The position numbers and the translations under genes were made by a program. Below the pieces are notes generated by a model. It was not told where the DNA came from. It ran no database searches and saw nothing but the letters and a program-made list of their open reading frames with translations. Below, in pieces: positions 18,590 to 27,874 of a stretch of 64,000 nt of DNA (the first letter of the stretch is position 1; the number at the start of each line of letters is the position of its first letter). This DNA is from Methanomicrobiales archaeon HGW-Methanomicrobiales-3 (GTDB taxonomy: Archaea; Halobacteriota; Methanomicrobia; Methanomicrobiales; Methanospirillaceae), in contig PGYK01000007.1 in the NCBI GenBank assembly GCA_002839605.1, positions 62,001 through 126,000 on the forward strand. Reading direction: 5' to 3'.

Positions 18590-19501
18590 TCACCCGCGGG
18601 GGGCATAAATTTGCGCCCATTCTGAGATGATCTTCTCGTCCACATCGGAATTGATGCCATGGCTTCCGGAGAACTCAGCGAAGGTTTTTGGGTCCCGTGC
18701 GTGGGAAAAGATCTGCTCCCCATTCTCAAACGGGATGATGGGATCCGCTCGTGCATGGAAAAGCCAGACTGGTCGTGGCGATATCCTTTGGATATACGTA
18801 CTGGGTTCAATGGATGTAGCGAACCGCACCGGATCCCCGTAAAGACCCTGTCCGATTACGGCGTCCCGGAGCCCCCAGTCCGAGGTGGAGATTCCTACGA
18901 ATCCGGCAAAGTCCGGATCCACGCCCGCTGCCACAGCACTATACCGGCCACCATTGCTCGATCCCATGGCGTATACCGGTACCTGGTATTTCTCGGCCAG
19001 CATCTTCCGCGCTGAAATAAGATCGCAGACACTCTGGTAATACTGGGGCATCTCGCCTTTCCCAAACATTGCATAATCCTGCTGGATCAGCTGCTGGCCA
19101 AACGGGAGGCCTGCGGTCTCCCCGCCATTGCCCCGTGTGTCGACAAAGAGGAAGGCATATCCTGCTGAGGCGAACCGGACCATTCGCTCTTCGTGCCCGG
19201 CAAGTCTCTCCCCGGCACCCGGTGCATAAACCACTGCCGCCACCGGGCTTTTCGGGGCAGCAAGGTACGTAACCACATCCCCGTTATCAGTGTGCAGCAC
19301 AATGCGGGATTTTGTATACGTTTCGTTGGCCGCGAGCAGCTCTTCGTTTGCGGTAACCGGAGCACATTTCAGGTTCAGGATCCCATCCTGGTCAACCGTA
19401 TACGTGGACGCGGCAGGGGCTGTGTAACCGGTGCAGCCCGCAGTTGCAAGGCAGACCTGGATAAGGACAGACAGGATGATGAGGGAGCGCACGGTCAGCA
19501 C
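18590..19501 (-). CDS. Secreted lipoprotein alpha/beta-hydrolase
   Basis: The 303-residue protein starts with a signal peptide ending in a lipobox-like ATAGCTG, so it is probably lipid-anchored on the outer face. The mature part is an alpha/beta hydrolase: the nucleophile elbow is AMGSSNGGRYSAV, the oxyanion region is VYAPGAGERLAGHEER and the final motif, GSHGINS, supplies the catalytic His. The Asp is likely in HARADPIIPFENG. It resembles dienelactone-hydrolase-like peptidases. The stop of the upstream Nudix gene is adjacent, so it may be transcribed with queDEC-nudix. Confidence 0.87.
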   Translation of the reverse strand: MLTVRSLIILSVLIQVCLATAGCTGYTAPAASTYTVDQDGILNLKCAPVTANEELLAANETYTKSRIVLHTDNGDVVTYLAAPKSPVAAVVYAPGAGERLAGHEERMVRFASAGYAFLFVDTRGNGGETAGLPFGQQLIQQDYAMFGKGEMPQYYQSVCDLISARKMLAEKYQVPVYAMGSSNGGRYSAVAAGVDPDFAGFVGISTSDWGLRDAVIGQGLYGDPVRFATSIEPSTYIQRISPRPVWLFHARADPIIPFENGEQIFSHARDPKTFAEFSGSHGINSDVDEKIISEWAQIYAPRG

Positions 19502-19993
19502 CTAAAGACAGCGACAGATCAGGCAGATGGTCTTGGCATCCGTGATGGTCCCGTCCCGGACCATGGCGGGAAGGTCCCGTGTTGAAATGTCAACAACCTC
19601 GATCACCTCATCCTCATCTTTCTCAAATTCCTGCGAAGGAGAAAGGCCCCGTGCCTCAAAGAGGAAGATCTTCTCATCTGTATATCCGGGGGTGGTGATG
19701 ATATGCCCCCGGGGTTCGATCCTCTGTGCGGCAAACCCCGTCTCCTCGATGAGTTCCCGGCCGGCAGCTGCCAGCGGATCTTCACCAGCCTCCAATGCTC
19801 CTGCCGGTGCTTCAAGGATGTAATCATCGATGGCATACCGGTACTGCCGGATAAGCTTGCACCGGTCCCCCTCAATGGGGAGCATGGCTACTGCGTTGCT
19901 CGGGTGCACGATCAGTTTCTGCCGGATCAGCCCGTTCGGGAGGCCGACATCCCGCTGTTCGATCCAGAGCCTCCGCCCGCGAAAGATCTCCAT
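19502..19993 (-). CDS. Nudix hydrolase, ADP-ribose pyrophosphatase-like
   Basis: The Nudix box is complete: GALEAGEDPLAAAGRELIEE followed by TGF (GX5EX7REUXEEXGU). The 163-residue length and the N-terminal RRLWIEQRDVGLPNGLIRQK, together with YRYAIDDYILEAPAG just before the box, suggest ADP-ribose pyrophosphatase/NudF-type activity. It directly follows queC (19994) without a gap. A connection with queuosine-type metabolism is not established; co-location may simply be shared transcription. Confidence 0.93.
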   Translation of the reverse strand: MEIFRGRRLWIEQRDVGLPNGLIRQKLIVHPSNAVAMLPIEGDRCKLIRQYRYAIDDYILEAPAGALEAGEDPLAAAGRELIEETGFAAQRIEPRGHIITTPGYTDEKIFLFEARGLSPSQEFEKDEDEVIEVVDISTRDLPAMVRDGTITDAKTICLICRCL

Positions 19994-20659
19994 TTACACC
20001 TCGTATTCGATGGGGTCTTTGATCCCGACAGCCGAAAAGGCCTCCTTTCGGAAGTGGCACGAACCGCAGGTACCGCAGGCCTTCCCCTCGTTCCGGTAGC
20101 AGGACCAGGTATGCTCGTAGGGTACACCGAGCTTCTGTCCCTCGTGCAGGATGTCGGTCTTGGTCATGTGGATGAATGGTGTGATGAGCGAGATCTTTGT
20201 GGTATCCTTTGTCCCGAGATCGATGACTTTCTGGAATGCCTCGATGAATACCGGCCGGCAATCTGGATACCCGCTGTAGTCAAGCGACTGGACGCCGATG
20301 AAAATCGCGTCTGCACCTCGTGCCTCGGCAAAACTCGTGGCGATTGCAAGAAGATTGGCGTTCCGGAATGGCACGTAGGTGTTGGGTATATGCGCCCGGG
20401 CCGGGTCGAACTCCTCGACTCTGATTTCCTTATCAGTTAGGCTGCTCGCCCCGAACTTGGTGAAGTAGTCGAGGTTGATCTCGACAAAGGCTTCGGCATT
20501 GAGGAGGGCCGCGATCTTCTTTGCACAGGCAAGTTCCTTTCCTTGTGTGCGCTGACCATAGTTCAGGTGCAGGGCAAGGATATCGTATCCCCTGCTCTTT
20601 GCAAGATACGCAAGGGTGGACGAATCCATGCCACCTGACAGTAAACAGACTGCTTTCAT
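19994..20659 (-). CDS. queC: 7-cyano-7-deazaguanine (preQ0) synthase QueC
   Basis: QueC converts 7-carboxy-7-deazaguanine to preQ0 using ATP and ammonia; in archaea preQ0 goes to archaeosine at position 15 of tRNA. The ATP-pyrophosphatase P-loop is [11 protein letters not shown] and the C-terminal zinc site is [14 protein letters not shown] with an upstream Cys in [12 protein letters not shown]. The family motif [18 protein letters not shown] is present. At 221 residues it is complete. It overlaps queE by one base, ending the queD-queE-queC set. Confidence 0.97.
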   Translation of the reverse strand: MKAVCLLSGGMDSSTLAYLAKSRGYDILALHLNYGQRTQGKELACAKKIAALLNAEAFVEINLDYFTKFGASSLTDKEIRVEEFDPARAHIPNTYVPFRNANLLAIATSFAEARGADAIFIGVQSLDYSGYPDCRPVFIEAFQKVIDLGTKDTTKISLITPFIHMTKTDILHEGQKLGVPYEHTWSCYRNEGKACGTCGSCHFRKEAFSAVGIKDPIEYEV

Positions 20660-21267
20660 TATTGAACTCCGAGAATCTTGTGCAACTGAACCTGGAACCG
20701 GACCGGCAGGTTGTTCGTGAGGACGAATTTTACTACAGGCGCATAATCTGTCCCGAATACCGGCGAGAAAAACACCTCGCCTTTGATGGGGTGGGTTTTC
20801 ATGATGTCCTGCGCATACCGGCAGTCAGCTTCGTTGCTCACGACAAACTTTACGCTGTCCTCATGACGGATCTTCGCCAGGAGCGCGGGATGACTTACCT
20901 CGCCCGATGAGGGGCATTTGACATCCATACAGATGGATGCGTAGGGCTGCAACCGGCTGAAATCAAGCGTGCCGTTCGTCTCGATATCGATAACGGCTCC
21001 CCGTTTGTGGAGGGATGCGAGAAGACGTTCGAGTTCATCCACCTGGAGCAGCGGCTCGCCGCCGGTTATACATACATAGGATGGATTGGTACGCCAGACC
21101 TGTTCCAGAATGGCATCGAGGCTCATCTCCATTCCAGCGCCCTGTGACGTCGGGGTGTCACACCAGCGGCAGTGGAGATTGCAGCCCGCCAGCCGGATAA
21201 AGAGGCAGGGCTTTCCCTGGTTCTTCCCCTCTCCCTGGAGACTTGTGAAAATTTCCTGGATCTTCAT
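20659..21267 (-). CDS. queE: 7-carboxy-7-deazaguanine synthase QueE (radical SAM)
   Basis: QueE is a radical SAM enzyme that contracts the pterin ring of 6-carboxytetrahydropterin to CDG. The cluster motif is [11 protein letters not shown], preceded by [21 protein letters not shown], the typical QueE start, and followed by [11 protein letters not shown]. 202 residues is within range. Its ATG overlaps the queD stop by 4 bp and its stop overlaps queC by one base, so the three are translationally coupled. Confidence 0.97.
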   Translation of the reverse strand: MKIQEIFTSLQGEGKNQGKPCLFIRLAGCNLHCRWCDTPTSQGAGMEMSLDAILEQVWRTNPSYVCITGGEPLLQVDELERLLASLHKRGAVIDIETNGTLDFSRLQPYASICMDVKCPSSGEVSHPALLAKIRHEDSVKFVVSNEADCRYAQDIMKTHPIKGEVFFSPVFGTDYAPVVKFVLTNNLPVRFQVQLHKILGVQ

Positions 21268-21668
21268 TCTCTGAGCTCAGCACATGACGTCGGGGATTCC
21301 CAGACACGGATTTTTGGTACTGTTGCCTTAATTCCATAGTCCTTGCAGACTGCGTAGAGATCGTCGCGGATAAGGACAGCAATCAGTTCGCTCGTGGGAT
21401 CGCCCGGAGTTGTGATGACCGGATGGAACTCGCTGATGCGGGGGACCATGGGATCCTCACTGTTGAGGATGATCTGGTGATCGTATTTGTTGATCACTTT
21501 CTTAATCAGGCTGTAATCGATCAGGATTTGCGTTTTTTGGTCCGGTTCCCCCTCCATCCAGACCTCCACTTTCCACCGGTGCCCATGGAGATTGGCGCAC
21601 TTCCCCTCATAATGGAGCAGGCGGTGGCTCGTATCGATCTGCACCTCTTTATAGATCCCGACTTTCAT
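21264..21668 (-). CDS. queD: 6-carboxytetrahydropterin synthase QueD
   Basis: A T-fold enzyme of 134 residues acting before QueE. The zinc-binding histidines are His15 (TSHRLL) and the HGH of YEGKCANLHGHRW, which also contains the catalytic cysteine. DYSLIKKVINKYDHQIILN and ENPT-like SPTSCAEL complete the family pattern. The catalytic Cys identifies it as QueD rather than a reduced-function PTPS. First gene of queDEC. Archaea use GTP cyclohydrolase products upstream; the folE-type enzyme is not here, though mptA lies at 38134. Confidence 0.95.
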   Translation of the reverse strand: MKVGIYKEVQIDTSHRLLHYEGKCANLHGHRWKVEVWMEGEPDQKTQILIDYSLIKKVINKYDHQIILNSEDPMVPRISEFHPVITTPGDPTSELIAVLIRDDLYAVCKDYGIKATVPKIRVWESPTSCAELRE

Positions 21669-21750
21669 TGCTCATCATTGACCTTAGGGGGATATAATGT
21701 TATTATCCTGAACGATCAATAGTATAAGACAGGCAGGTGGAGTGCCACAA

Positions 21751-21758
21751 TTTATAAA
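21751..21758 (+). promoter_or_regulatory. TATA box of the uS12-uS7-aEF-2 operon
   Basis: The sequence TTTATAAA lies about 80 bases before the uS12 start codon. A transcription start about 25 bases downstream would give a leader of roughly 55 bases containing the hairpin at 21788. Confidence 0.65.
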
Positions 21759-21787
21759 TCGATCACCCGCGTTAGTACATATCCCAA

Positions 21788-21808
21788 TGTGGGTTATCGA
21801 TAACCACA
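21788..21808 (+). promoter_or_regulatory. Leader hairpin of the str operon
   Basis: A 12-bp perfect palindrome, GTTATCGATAAC, flanked by TGTG and CACA with one bulged G, falls in the 5' leader 26 bases ahead of the uS12 start and just before its ribosome-binding site (GAGG). As RNA it would form a stem. A translational operator for a ribosomal protein, known in bacterial str operons for S7, is a possible role; DNA-level binding is an alternative. Confidence 0.5.
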
Positions 21809-21833
21809 AAATCAATTTAAAAGAGGCTATTTA

Positions 21834-22262
21834 ATGGGACAGGGTAAATTTGCAGCCAGAAAGATGGTTCGGGACTCAAATAAGTTCCGGTGGGCAGACA
21901 AGAACTACGCCCGCCGCGAGCTCAATCTCGATGTGAAGTCAGACCCGTGCGAGGGCGCTCCGCAAGCGAGAGGTATCGTGCTTGAGAAGATCGGTGTCGA
22001 GGCAAAACAGCCCAACTCCGCAATCCGGAAGTGTGTGCGCGTCCAGCTGATCAAGAACGGCCGGCAGGTCAGCGCATTCGCCGTCGGCGATGGTGCCATC
22101 AACTTCATCGATGAACACGATGAAGTCGAGATCGAAGGTATTGGCGGTCGTCTCGGTCGTTCAATGGGAGATATCCCCGGCGTCCGGTACGTGGTCACCA
22201 AGGTGAACAATGTCTGCCTCCATGAGATGGTCATTGGCAGGAAAGAGAAGCCGCGCAGGTGA
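21834..22262 (+). CDS. rps12: Ribosomal protein uS12
   Basis: Small-subunit decoding-centre protein of 142 residues, archaeal form with the N-terminal [20 protein letters not shown]. The conserved [19 protein letters not shown] loop that lies at the decoding site is intact, as is [15 protein letters not shown]. First gene of the operon, separated from uS7 by 6 bp. Confidence 0.98.
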   Translation: MGQGKFAARKMVRDSNKFRWADKNYARRELNLDVKSDPCEGAPQARGIVLEKIGVEAKQPNSAIRKCVRVQLIKNGRQVSAFAVGDGAINFIDEHDEVEIEGIGGRLGRSMGDIPGVRYVVTKVNNVCLHEMVIGRKEKPRR

Positions 22263-22268
22263 TTTGAG

Positions 22269-22850
22269 ATGTCAGAAGCAGCAGCCGGAAAGAAACTCCT
22301 GTTTAACCAGTGGGATGCCTCCGAAGTTACGGTCACCGACCCAAGCCTCATGCGCTATGTAACCCTCACCTCCCAGATCATCCCCCACTCCTGCGGCAAG
22401 TTTTCCCGCCAGGAATTTGGAAAGAGCAACATGATGATCGTTGAGCGGTTGATCAACCGTCTCATGCAGACCGAGAATAATACCGGAAAGAAGCAGCTGG
22501 CTATCCGGATCGTGCGGGATGCGTTCGAGATCATCAACAAGAAGACCAAGCGCAACCCAATCGAGGTGCTGGTCGAGGCAATCGCCAATTCGGGCCCCCG
22601 CGAAGAGACGGTCCGTTTAAAATACGGTGGTATCAATGTCCCGAAGTCTGTCGACACTGCACCCATGCGCCGGGTCGATACCGCAATCCACTTCATTGCC
22701 GAAGCAACCCTCAAAGGGTCAAGCACCAGCAAGAAGAGTGCAAGTGCAGTTCTCGCCGATGAAATCATCGCCGCATCCAAGGGCGATATGAAGTGTTACT
22801 CGGTCGGGAAAAAGGAAGAACGCGAGCGCATTGCAAAATCCGCCCGTTAA
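22269..22850 (+). CDS. rps7: Ribosomal protein uS7
   Basis: The 193-residue archaeal uS7 organises the 30S head. Typical segments are HSCGKFSRQEFGKSNMMIVE, NPIEVLVEAIANSGPREETV and KSVDTAPMRRVDTAIHFIAE, with the basic C-terminus KKEERERIAKSAR. Encoded between uS12 and aEF-2 as in other archaea. A TTTTTTT stretch directly follows the stop, then the aEF-2 ribosome-binding site GAGGT. Confidence 0.98.
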   Translation: MSEAAAGKKLLFNQWDASEVTVTDPSLMRYVTLTSQIIPHSCGKFSRQEFGKSNMMIVERLINRLMQTENNTGKKQLAIRIVRDAFEIINKKTKRNPIEVLVEAIANSGPREETVRLKYGGINVPKSVDTAPMRRVDTAIHFIAEATLKGSSTSKKSASAVLADEIIAASKGDMKCYSVGKKEERERIAKSAR

Positions 22851-22874
22851 ATTATCTTTTTTTGAGGTCATTTC

Positions 22875-25070
22875 ATGTCCCGCGGCAAAAAATCTATTGA
22901 GCGCGCAACTGAGCTCATGAAGGATCCGAAGCACATTCGGAACATCGGTATTGTTGCACACATCGACCACGGCAAAACGACGCTCTCCGATAACCTGCTT
23001 TCAGGTGCAGGCATCATCTCTGAGGAACTTGCTGGAAAGCAGCTCTTCATGGACTCAGATCCCGAAGAGCAGGCCCGTGGTATCACCATCGACGCATCCA
23101 ACGTCTCGATGGTGCATGAGTACGAAGGCCAGGACTTTTTAATCAACATGATCGATACGCCCGGTCACGTTGACTTTGGTGGCGACGTCACCCGTGCGAT
23201 GCGTGCGGTTGACGGTGCAGTCGTCCTCGTAGACGCAGTCGAAGGCACCATGCCCCAGACTGAGACTGTTCTCCGGCAGGCCCTCAAGGAAGGTGTCCGC
23301 CCCGTTCTCTTCATCAACAAGGTCGATCGGCTCGTCAATGAGCTGAAAGTCGATGAGATGGAGATGCAGATCCGTCTCGGCAAGGTAATTGACAAGGTCA
23401 ACAAGCTCATCAAAGGGATGAACGAGGAAGCCTACAACAGCGGCTGGAAACTTGACGCCGGAGCAGGTACTGTAGCTTTCGGATCCGCGCTCTATAACTG
23501 GGCAGTATCGGTCCCCTTCATGAAGAAGAGCGGGATCTCCTTCAAGGTTGTTTTCGATAAGTGCCGTGCCGGAGATATGAAATATCTGGCAAAGAACAGT
23601 CCGCTCTCGGATGTTCTCTTGGATATTGTGGTCAACAAGCTGCCAAACCCGCTTGATGCACAGAAGCGCCGTATCCCCGTCATCTGGCATGGAGATAAGG
23701 AGACCAAGGAAGGAAAGGCAATGATCGACTGCGACCCGAATGGTCCGGTCGCACTGATGGTCACCGATATCTCCTTCGATCCCCATGCAGGGGAAGTCGC
23801 CACCGGGCGTCTCTTCTCCGGCAGCCTCAAGCGCGGCGACACGCTCTATGTTATGGGATCGTCAATGAAAGAGAACCGCCTCCAGCAGGTAGGGATCTTC
23901 ATGGGACCCAAGCGTGTTGAAGTCGATGCGATTGTTGGTGGCAACATCGCTGCGGTCACCGGTCTCCGTGACGCAGTTGTCGGTTCCACGGTCACTAACC
24001 TTCTCGAAATCACCCCGTTCGAATCCCTCAAGCACTATTCGGAACCCGTCATGACTGTTGCCGTCGAGGCAAAGAACATGAAGGATCTGCCCAAGCTCGT
24101 TGAAGTGCTCCGGCAGGTGGCCAAGGAAGACCCGACGCTGGTCATCACCATCAACGAAGAGACCGGCGAGCACCTCATCTCCGGTATGGGTGAACTGCAC
24201 CTTGAGATCATCACCGGTCGTATCAAGCGCGACAAGGGTGTCGAGATCGTCACTTCACCGCCAATTGTCGTGTACCGTGAGACGGTCACCGGCAAGGTAG
24301 AAAATGTCGAAGGGAAATCCCCCAACCGCCACAACCGCTTCTACTTCACCCTTGAACCATTAGCCGATGAGATTGTAACCCTTATCAAGAAAGGCGAGGT
24401 CTCGATGAACCAGCAGCTGATCGAGCGCCGTGATGCGCTGGTTGCGGCAGGCATGGACAAGGACGATGCCAAGAGCATCAAGATGATCAAGGGCACCTGC
24501 ATGCTCATCGACAGGACCAAAGGTATCCAGTATCTCAACGAGACCATGGAACTGATCATCGAGGGTATTCACGAGGCACTCGCGGGCGGCCCGCTCGCAG
24601 ATGAGCCTGTCCAGAACCTCAAGATGACCCTTACCGATGTCAAGCTCCACGAGGATGCAATCCACCGTGGTCCCGCACAGGTCATCCCCGCAGTCCGTGG
24701 CGCCATCAAGGGCGGCATGCTGATTGCAGGCGACTCTCTCTTAGAGCCAATCCAGAAGATCCAGATCACCGTCCCGATGGACCAGATGGGTGCAGCAACC
24801 TCCCAGATCCAGGGCCGGCGCGGTCAGGTATTCGATATGCAGAGCGAGGGCGACACCATCACGGTTGCCGGAAAGGCGCCGGTTGCCGAGCTCTTCGGGT
24901 TTGCCGGTGACATACGGTCAGCAACCGAAGGCCGTGCCATGTGGAACACCGAGTTTGCCGGTTTCGAACTCGTTCCGAACAACATGGTCAAGGAAGTTGT
25001 TGTTGCAATTCGCAAGCGCAAGGGCTTAAAAGAGCAGATGCCCACCCCGAACGACTACCTCGCGGTATAA
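22875..25070 (+). CDS. fusA: Elongation factor 2 (aEF-2)
   Basis: The translocase GTPase of 731 residues. G1 is [10 protein letters not shown]2 lies in [13 protein letters not shown]3 is DTPGHVDF and G4 is NKVDR. Domain IV holds the diphthamide histidine in [20 protein letters not shown]; the site of ADP-ribosylation in archaea and eukaryotes. The C-terminus [11 protein letters not shown] is close to the archaeal norm. A ribosome-binding site GAGGTC stands 6 nt before ATG. Genes for EF-1alpha and uS10, which follow aEF-2 in many archaea, are absent here: a T-rich terminator follows instead. Confidence 0.98.
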   Translation: MSRGKKSIERATELMKDPKHIRNIGIVAHIDHGKTTLSDNLLSGAGIISEELAGKQLFMDSDPEEQARGITIDASNVSMVHEYEGQDFLINMIDTPGHVDFGGDVTRAMRAVDGAVVLVDAVEGTMPQTETVLRQALKEGVRPVLFINKVDRLVNELKVDEMEMQIRLGKVIDKVNKLIKGMNEEAYNSGWKLDAGAGTVAFGSALYNWAVSVPFMKKSGISFKVVFDKCRAGDMKYLAKNSPLSDVLLDIVVNKLPNPLDAQKRRIPVIWHGDKETKEGKAMIDCDPNGPVALMVTDISFDPHAGEVATGRLFSGSLKRGDTLYVMGSSMKENRLQQVGIFMGPKRVEVDAIVGGNIAAVTGLRDAVVGSTVTNLLEITPFESLKHYSEPVMTVAVEAKNMKDLPKLVEVLRQVAKEDPTLVITINEETGEHLISGMGELHLEIITGRIKRDKGVEIVTSPPIVVYRETVTGKVENVEGKSPNRHNRFYFTLEPLADEIVTLIKKGEVSMNQQLIERRDALVAAGMDKDDAKSIKMIKGTCMLIDRTKGIQYLNETMELIIEGIHEALAGGPLADEPVQNLKMTLTDVKLHEDAIHRGPAQVIPAVRGAIKGGMLIAGDSLLEPIQKIQITVPMDQMGAATSQIQGRRGQVFDMQSEGDTITVAGKAPVAELFGFAGDIRSATEGRAMWNTEFAGFELVPNNMVKEVVVAIRKRKGLKEQMPTPNDYLAV

Positions 25071-25092
25071 GTCCCAATATCCCCCCGTCCCA

Positions 25093-25105
25093 TTTTTCTT
25101 TTTTT
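25093..25105 (+). terminator. T-rich terminator after aEF-2
   Basis: A run of twelve T broken by a single C begins 23 bases past the aEF-2 stop, the form of oligo-T terminators in archaea, and precedes the separate GTPase gene. Confidence 0.6.
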
Positions 25106-25169
25106 CGTCGTAGCGTTTCCGGGAGCTGACCGCAACGATAAACAATCCTTCCGCCCAATACTATTGTCA

Positions 25170-25679
25170 ATGGCAGAGGAGACAAAACTTAAAATTGTCG
25201 TTTTTGGCGCCTTCGGAGCCGGAAAATCAACCCTGATCACCACGCTTGATCCTGCGGCAAAACATATCGAGGCGAACTGTGCCGGGGGCACCACCACGGT
25301 TGCCCTCGACTTCGGCCGGATCCAGGATAACGGGTGCACGATCCACGTCTACGGCACCCCCGGCCAGGAACGGTTTGAGTTTGCGCGGGAAATTATTGCA
25401 AAGGGGATGGACGGGGCAATCCTGCTCGTGGATGTAACCACGCCCATGGATGAGTTCACCAGCCATCTTTCCGCGTCCCTCCATGCAGCCAATGTGCCGT
25501 TTGTGGTCTTCCTCAACAAGTGCGATGGAGCCGGTGCAGATCCGGATGCATTTGCAGGAAAGTTCGGGACTTCGATAGTTCAGAAGATCTCGGCAAAAGA
25601 TCAAAAACAGAGCAGGGATGCCCTGATGCAGTTTGTCGGCACCCTGACGCCGCGCCCGAACGGCCACAACCACGGGTAA
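25170..25679 (+). CDS. Small Ras-like/MglA-like GTPase
   Basis: The 169-residue protein is a single G domain. G1 is GAFGAGKST, G3 is YGTPGQERFEF, with Gly where Ras proteins have the catalytic-loop Asp (DTxGQ), and G4 is NKCDG. The Gly form is usual in the prokaryotic COG2229-type GTPases that work with roadblock proteins in polarity or signalling. The G5 (SAK) is present as ISAKDQ. ATG 25170 is preferred to a TTG six bases upstream. No roadblock partner is encoded alongside, so its regulator must lie elsewhere. Confidence 0.9.
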   Translation: MAEETKLKIVVFGAFGAGKSTLITTLDPAAKHIEANCAGGTTTVALDFGRIQDNGCTIHVYGTPGQERFEFAREIIAKGMDGAILLVDVTTPMDEFTSHLSASLHAANVPFVVFLNKCDGAGADPDAFAGKFGTSIVQKISAKDQKQSRDALMQFVGTLTPRPNGHNHG

Positions 25680-26129
25680 TGTACCTTCCTGCACCATTTT
25701 TTGGTCCGGTCGTGCACCAGCCATGATCGGCCTGGTGAGATGGCGAAGGTGAGGTACAGGGTCCCGGGATCCATCAATGAAAATGGCCGGGATGCACCCC
25801 CGCGTAAATTTTTTTCATCGCCCCTCTCTGCCCCCAGCTAAAAATTTTATGGCAGGATCTGATTGATCGACCCTGACATTCACGTCGGAGAGATATATTT
25901 TTTGTAGGTTATGGAACCCGATTGTAGGTTAATTATCCTACAATCGGCAGGGGAATTTACTGCTTTTGATCGCGATTGAAAAATTTTGGCCGCGATCCAG
26001 GATCGGATCCGAACCTGAAGAGTGCAACCCCTTGATGAAAATTCTGTAATCTGTCGTGTTTCCGTGTGCACCAGGTTTCTTCCAACCCGAAGTATGCGTG
26101 CACCAAAACACCACGTTCCGGTTCTCTTC
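25680..26129. other. Long intergenic region with palindrome and GATC-type repeat
   Basis: This 450-base stretch has no convincing gene. It contains a perfect 30-bp inverted repeat at 25918-25947, an extra TTGTAGGTT copy 16 bases upstream of the palindrome, and at 25967-26010 a short segment (TTTTGATCGCGATTGAAAAA and following) like the repeat field at 41676-42090. Confidence 0.6.
25918..25947. repeat. Perfect 11-bp inverted repeat around TTAATTAT
   Basis: The arms are CCGATTGTAGG and CCTACAATCGG, fully complementary, with an 8-base AT loop. A half-arm, TTGTAGGTT, also occurs at 25902-25910. The site is more than 180 bp from the nearest gene on either side, so it is not an obvious operator; a terminator hairpin for the GTPase gene (end 25679) or the end of the small membrane gene (26130) is also imperfect because no T-run follows. 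Confidence 0.75.
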
Positions 26130-26408
26130 TTAAACTTCCCGCGGGAAATGCCACTTTGCCAGGTAATAGATCCCGGCGATGATCATCACGGCGCTGATTG
26201 CCGCGATCACATACCCCCCGATCTCCATGCTGCAGGTCTGCCGCCCGTCCGTTTCGGCTGCAAGGCGCGCACAGTTCATCGGGAAATCGATCAGCAAAAA
26301 CCAGATAATATAGCAGTTTGCGAGGATCTCCCCGATGACCGCAAGGGAGGGGATGGTCATGGACTGGAGTCCCAGGTTCTCTGAATCGGGGGGGATATCG
26401 GTGCTCAT
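26130..26408 (-). CDS. Small membrane protein, two predicted spans
   Basis: Translation from the ATG at 26408 gives 92 residues beginning MSTDIPPDSENLGLQ. There are two hydrophobic segments: SLAVIGEILANCYIIWFLLI and YVIAAISAVMIIAGIYYLA, with a Cys-containing loop (MNCARL...RQTCSMEIG) between. A longer frame runs to 26516 but its extra residues look unlike coding sequence. No family recognised. It stands alone, with the permease gene ending 180 bp upstream. Confidence 0.6.
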   Translation of the reverse strand: MSTDIPPDSENLGLQSMTIPSLAVIGEILANCYIIWFLLIDFPMNCARLAAETDGRQTCSMEIGGYVIAAISAVMIIAGIYYLAKWHFPREV

Positions 26409-26587
26409 ACTCACATGTATACCGGCCCATGGTAAAAATGGTGCTGGAGTCTGTGACTCGCCTGCAGGTTCAGCCCTGCAATGGTATATGAGTGTCCCTG
26501 AAAATATCAGCAGCATTCTGCACCTCTACCGGGGACGTGAATTCTCTCGTTTTTTGCTGCGGGACCGTGCCCGTTTCCTGCCCCTGT

Positions 26588-27874
26588 TCACCGGTAAACC
26601 ATGTACTCAAGCGCAACCGCAACGATCAAGATTGCCATTCCGGCAAGCGCGACAGGCAGCGTGTAATTTTTCACCGTGGTCCGGATATCATCACCGGTCG
26701 TCCGCTGGACGAGCCAGAAGAACGGATCGGTTACATAAGATACTACGCACGAACCGGCGGCAATAAGGAGGATGAGCGGGATGGGGTGGATTGCACCGAT
26801 AATAACCGAGCCTGCGAGCACCTCCGCGGTGATGACGGCTGTCGTGACCCGCGATCCTTGTGCCGTTGCGAGAAGTGCGGCGATGATGAACGGAACAAGG
26901 ACAACGGGCAGGAAGAGGGTCAGCTGGAGGAGCGCCTGCTCGGTAAACCCGCTGTGCACGATCACATATCCGAGAGCGCCTGCCCCGCAGATATCGAAGA
27001 TGATGAGGCCGGCATGCTTTGCCCCGTTCGTGACCGTCCGTGAACGAATCTCATGGGGTGCAAGGGTTATTGCCGTCACTGCTCCTGAGAGCATGATGAA
27101 GTTCATGATGCCTACATTCGAGAGGCCGAGAAGAAGAATCGAAACGGGAATGGTGAGGAGGATCACGACAAACGGTGCCCATGCCTGCCAGTGCACACCA
27201 AAAAATTCGGCCGACTGACCGGGCAACGAGATCCCTGCAGGGCAGGATTGGCTCTCTTCCCCGTTGCTACCGACGCCCGTGCAAGTACGGCGGATGAAGA
27301 GTATTGTCCCGAAAAGCAGGAGAAGAGAGAGCGGAATGGCGATTGCATCGTAATGGAGCGCACTGGTGCCTGCGGAGAAGGCTGTGAAGAGCGGGATAAC
27401 TGCGGGGGTCGGGTAGATGAGGGTGTACGAGATGATGCTGCCGACAGCGGCAAGATAGAGGAGCATGTTCTGCTTTCTTTTATCAATATCAAGGCATTTC
27501 AGGATCGGGACCAGCATGACGAAGGCTGTGACACAGCAGGTAATGGGAACGGAAAGCAGCCAGCCCGAGAACCCGGCAAGAGCGGGCGGGTTTTTGATGA
27601 TACGCTTTATATCAGCGACGATCTCCTCAGCCTGGTGCCGCTCCTGGATGAATGCTGCTATGACTGCGCCGCAGAAGATGATGATGCCAAAGGCGGAGAA
27701 GACTTTGCCGGCACCGGAGACGATCTCCGTAATTGTTGTATCGAGGGTCATCCCTGCAAGAAGCCCAAAGAGGATTGCCCCTCCAACAAGTGTGAAGAAT
27801 GGAGAGACCCGGTAGTAAATGCTGACCACGGTGATCAGTGCAAGCGTGATAGCGAACGCGATGAGAAGATCCAT
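26588..27874 (-). CDS. GntP/CitMHS-like ion-coupled permease
   Basis: This 428-residue integral membrane protein has about twelve hydrophobic spans. The pattern of a first span pair followed by LVGGAILFGLLAGMTLDTTI and GAGKVFSAFGIIIFCGAVIA, plus the second-half mirror GPSLILLIAAGSCVVSYVTDPF (in part), is that of the gluconate/H+ symporter (GntP) and related anion transporters of the IT superfamily. The substrate is an organic anion by family; which one is unknown. It stands alone. Confidence 0.82.
   Translation of the reverse strand: MDLLIAFAITLALITVVSIYYRVSPFFTLVGGAILFGLLAGMTLDTTITEIVSGAGKVFSAFGIIIFCGAVIAAFIQERHQAEEIVADIKRIIKNPPALAGFSGWLLSVPITCCVTAFVMLVPILKCLDIDKRKQNMLLYLAAVGSIISYTLIYPTPAVIPLFTAFSAGTSALHYDAIAIPLSLLLLFGTILFIRRTCTGVGSNGEESQSCPAGISLPGQSAEFFGVHWQAWAPFVVILLTIPVSILLLGLSNVGIMNFIMLSGAVTAITLAPHEIRSRTVTNGAKHAGLIIFDICGAGALGYVIVHSGFTEQALLQLTLFLPVVLVPFIIAALLATAQGSRVTTAVITAEVLAGSVIIGAIHPIPLILLIAAGSCVVSYVTDPFFWLVQRTTGDDIRTTVKNYTLPVALAGMAILIVAVALEYMVYR

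Noticed and set aside
26431-26587. Extension of the small membrane gene to 26516
   Set aside because: The added N-terminal residues lack a plausible start context and are not hydrophobic or otherwise protein-like; the shorter start at 26408 is better.
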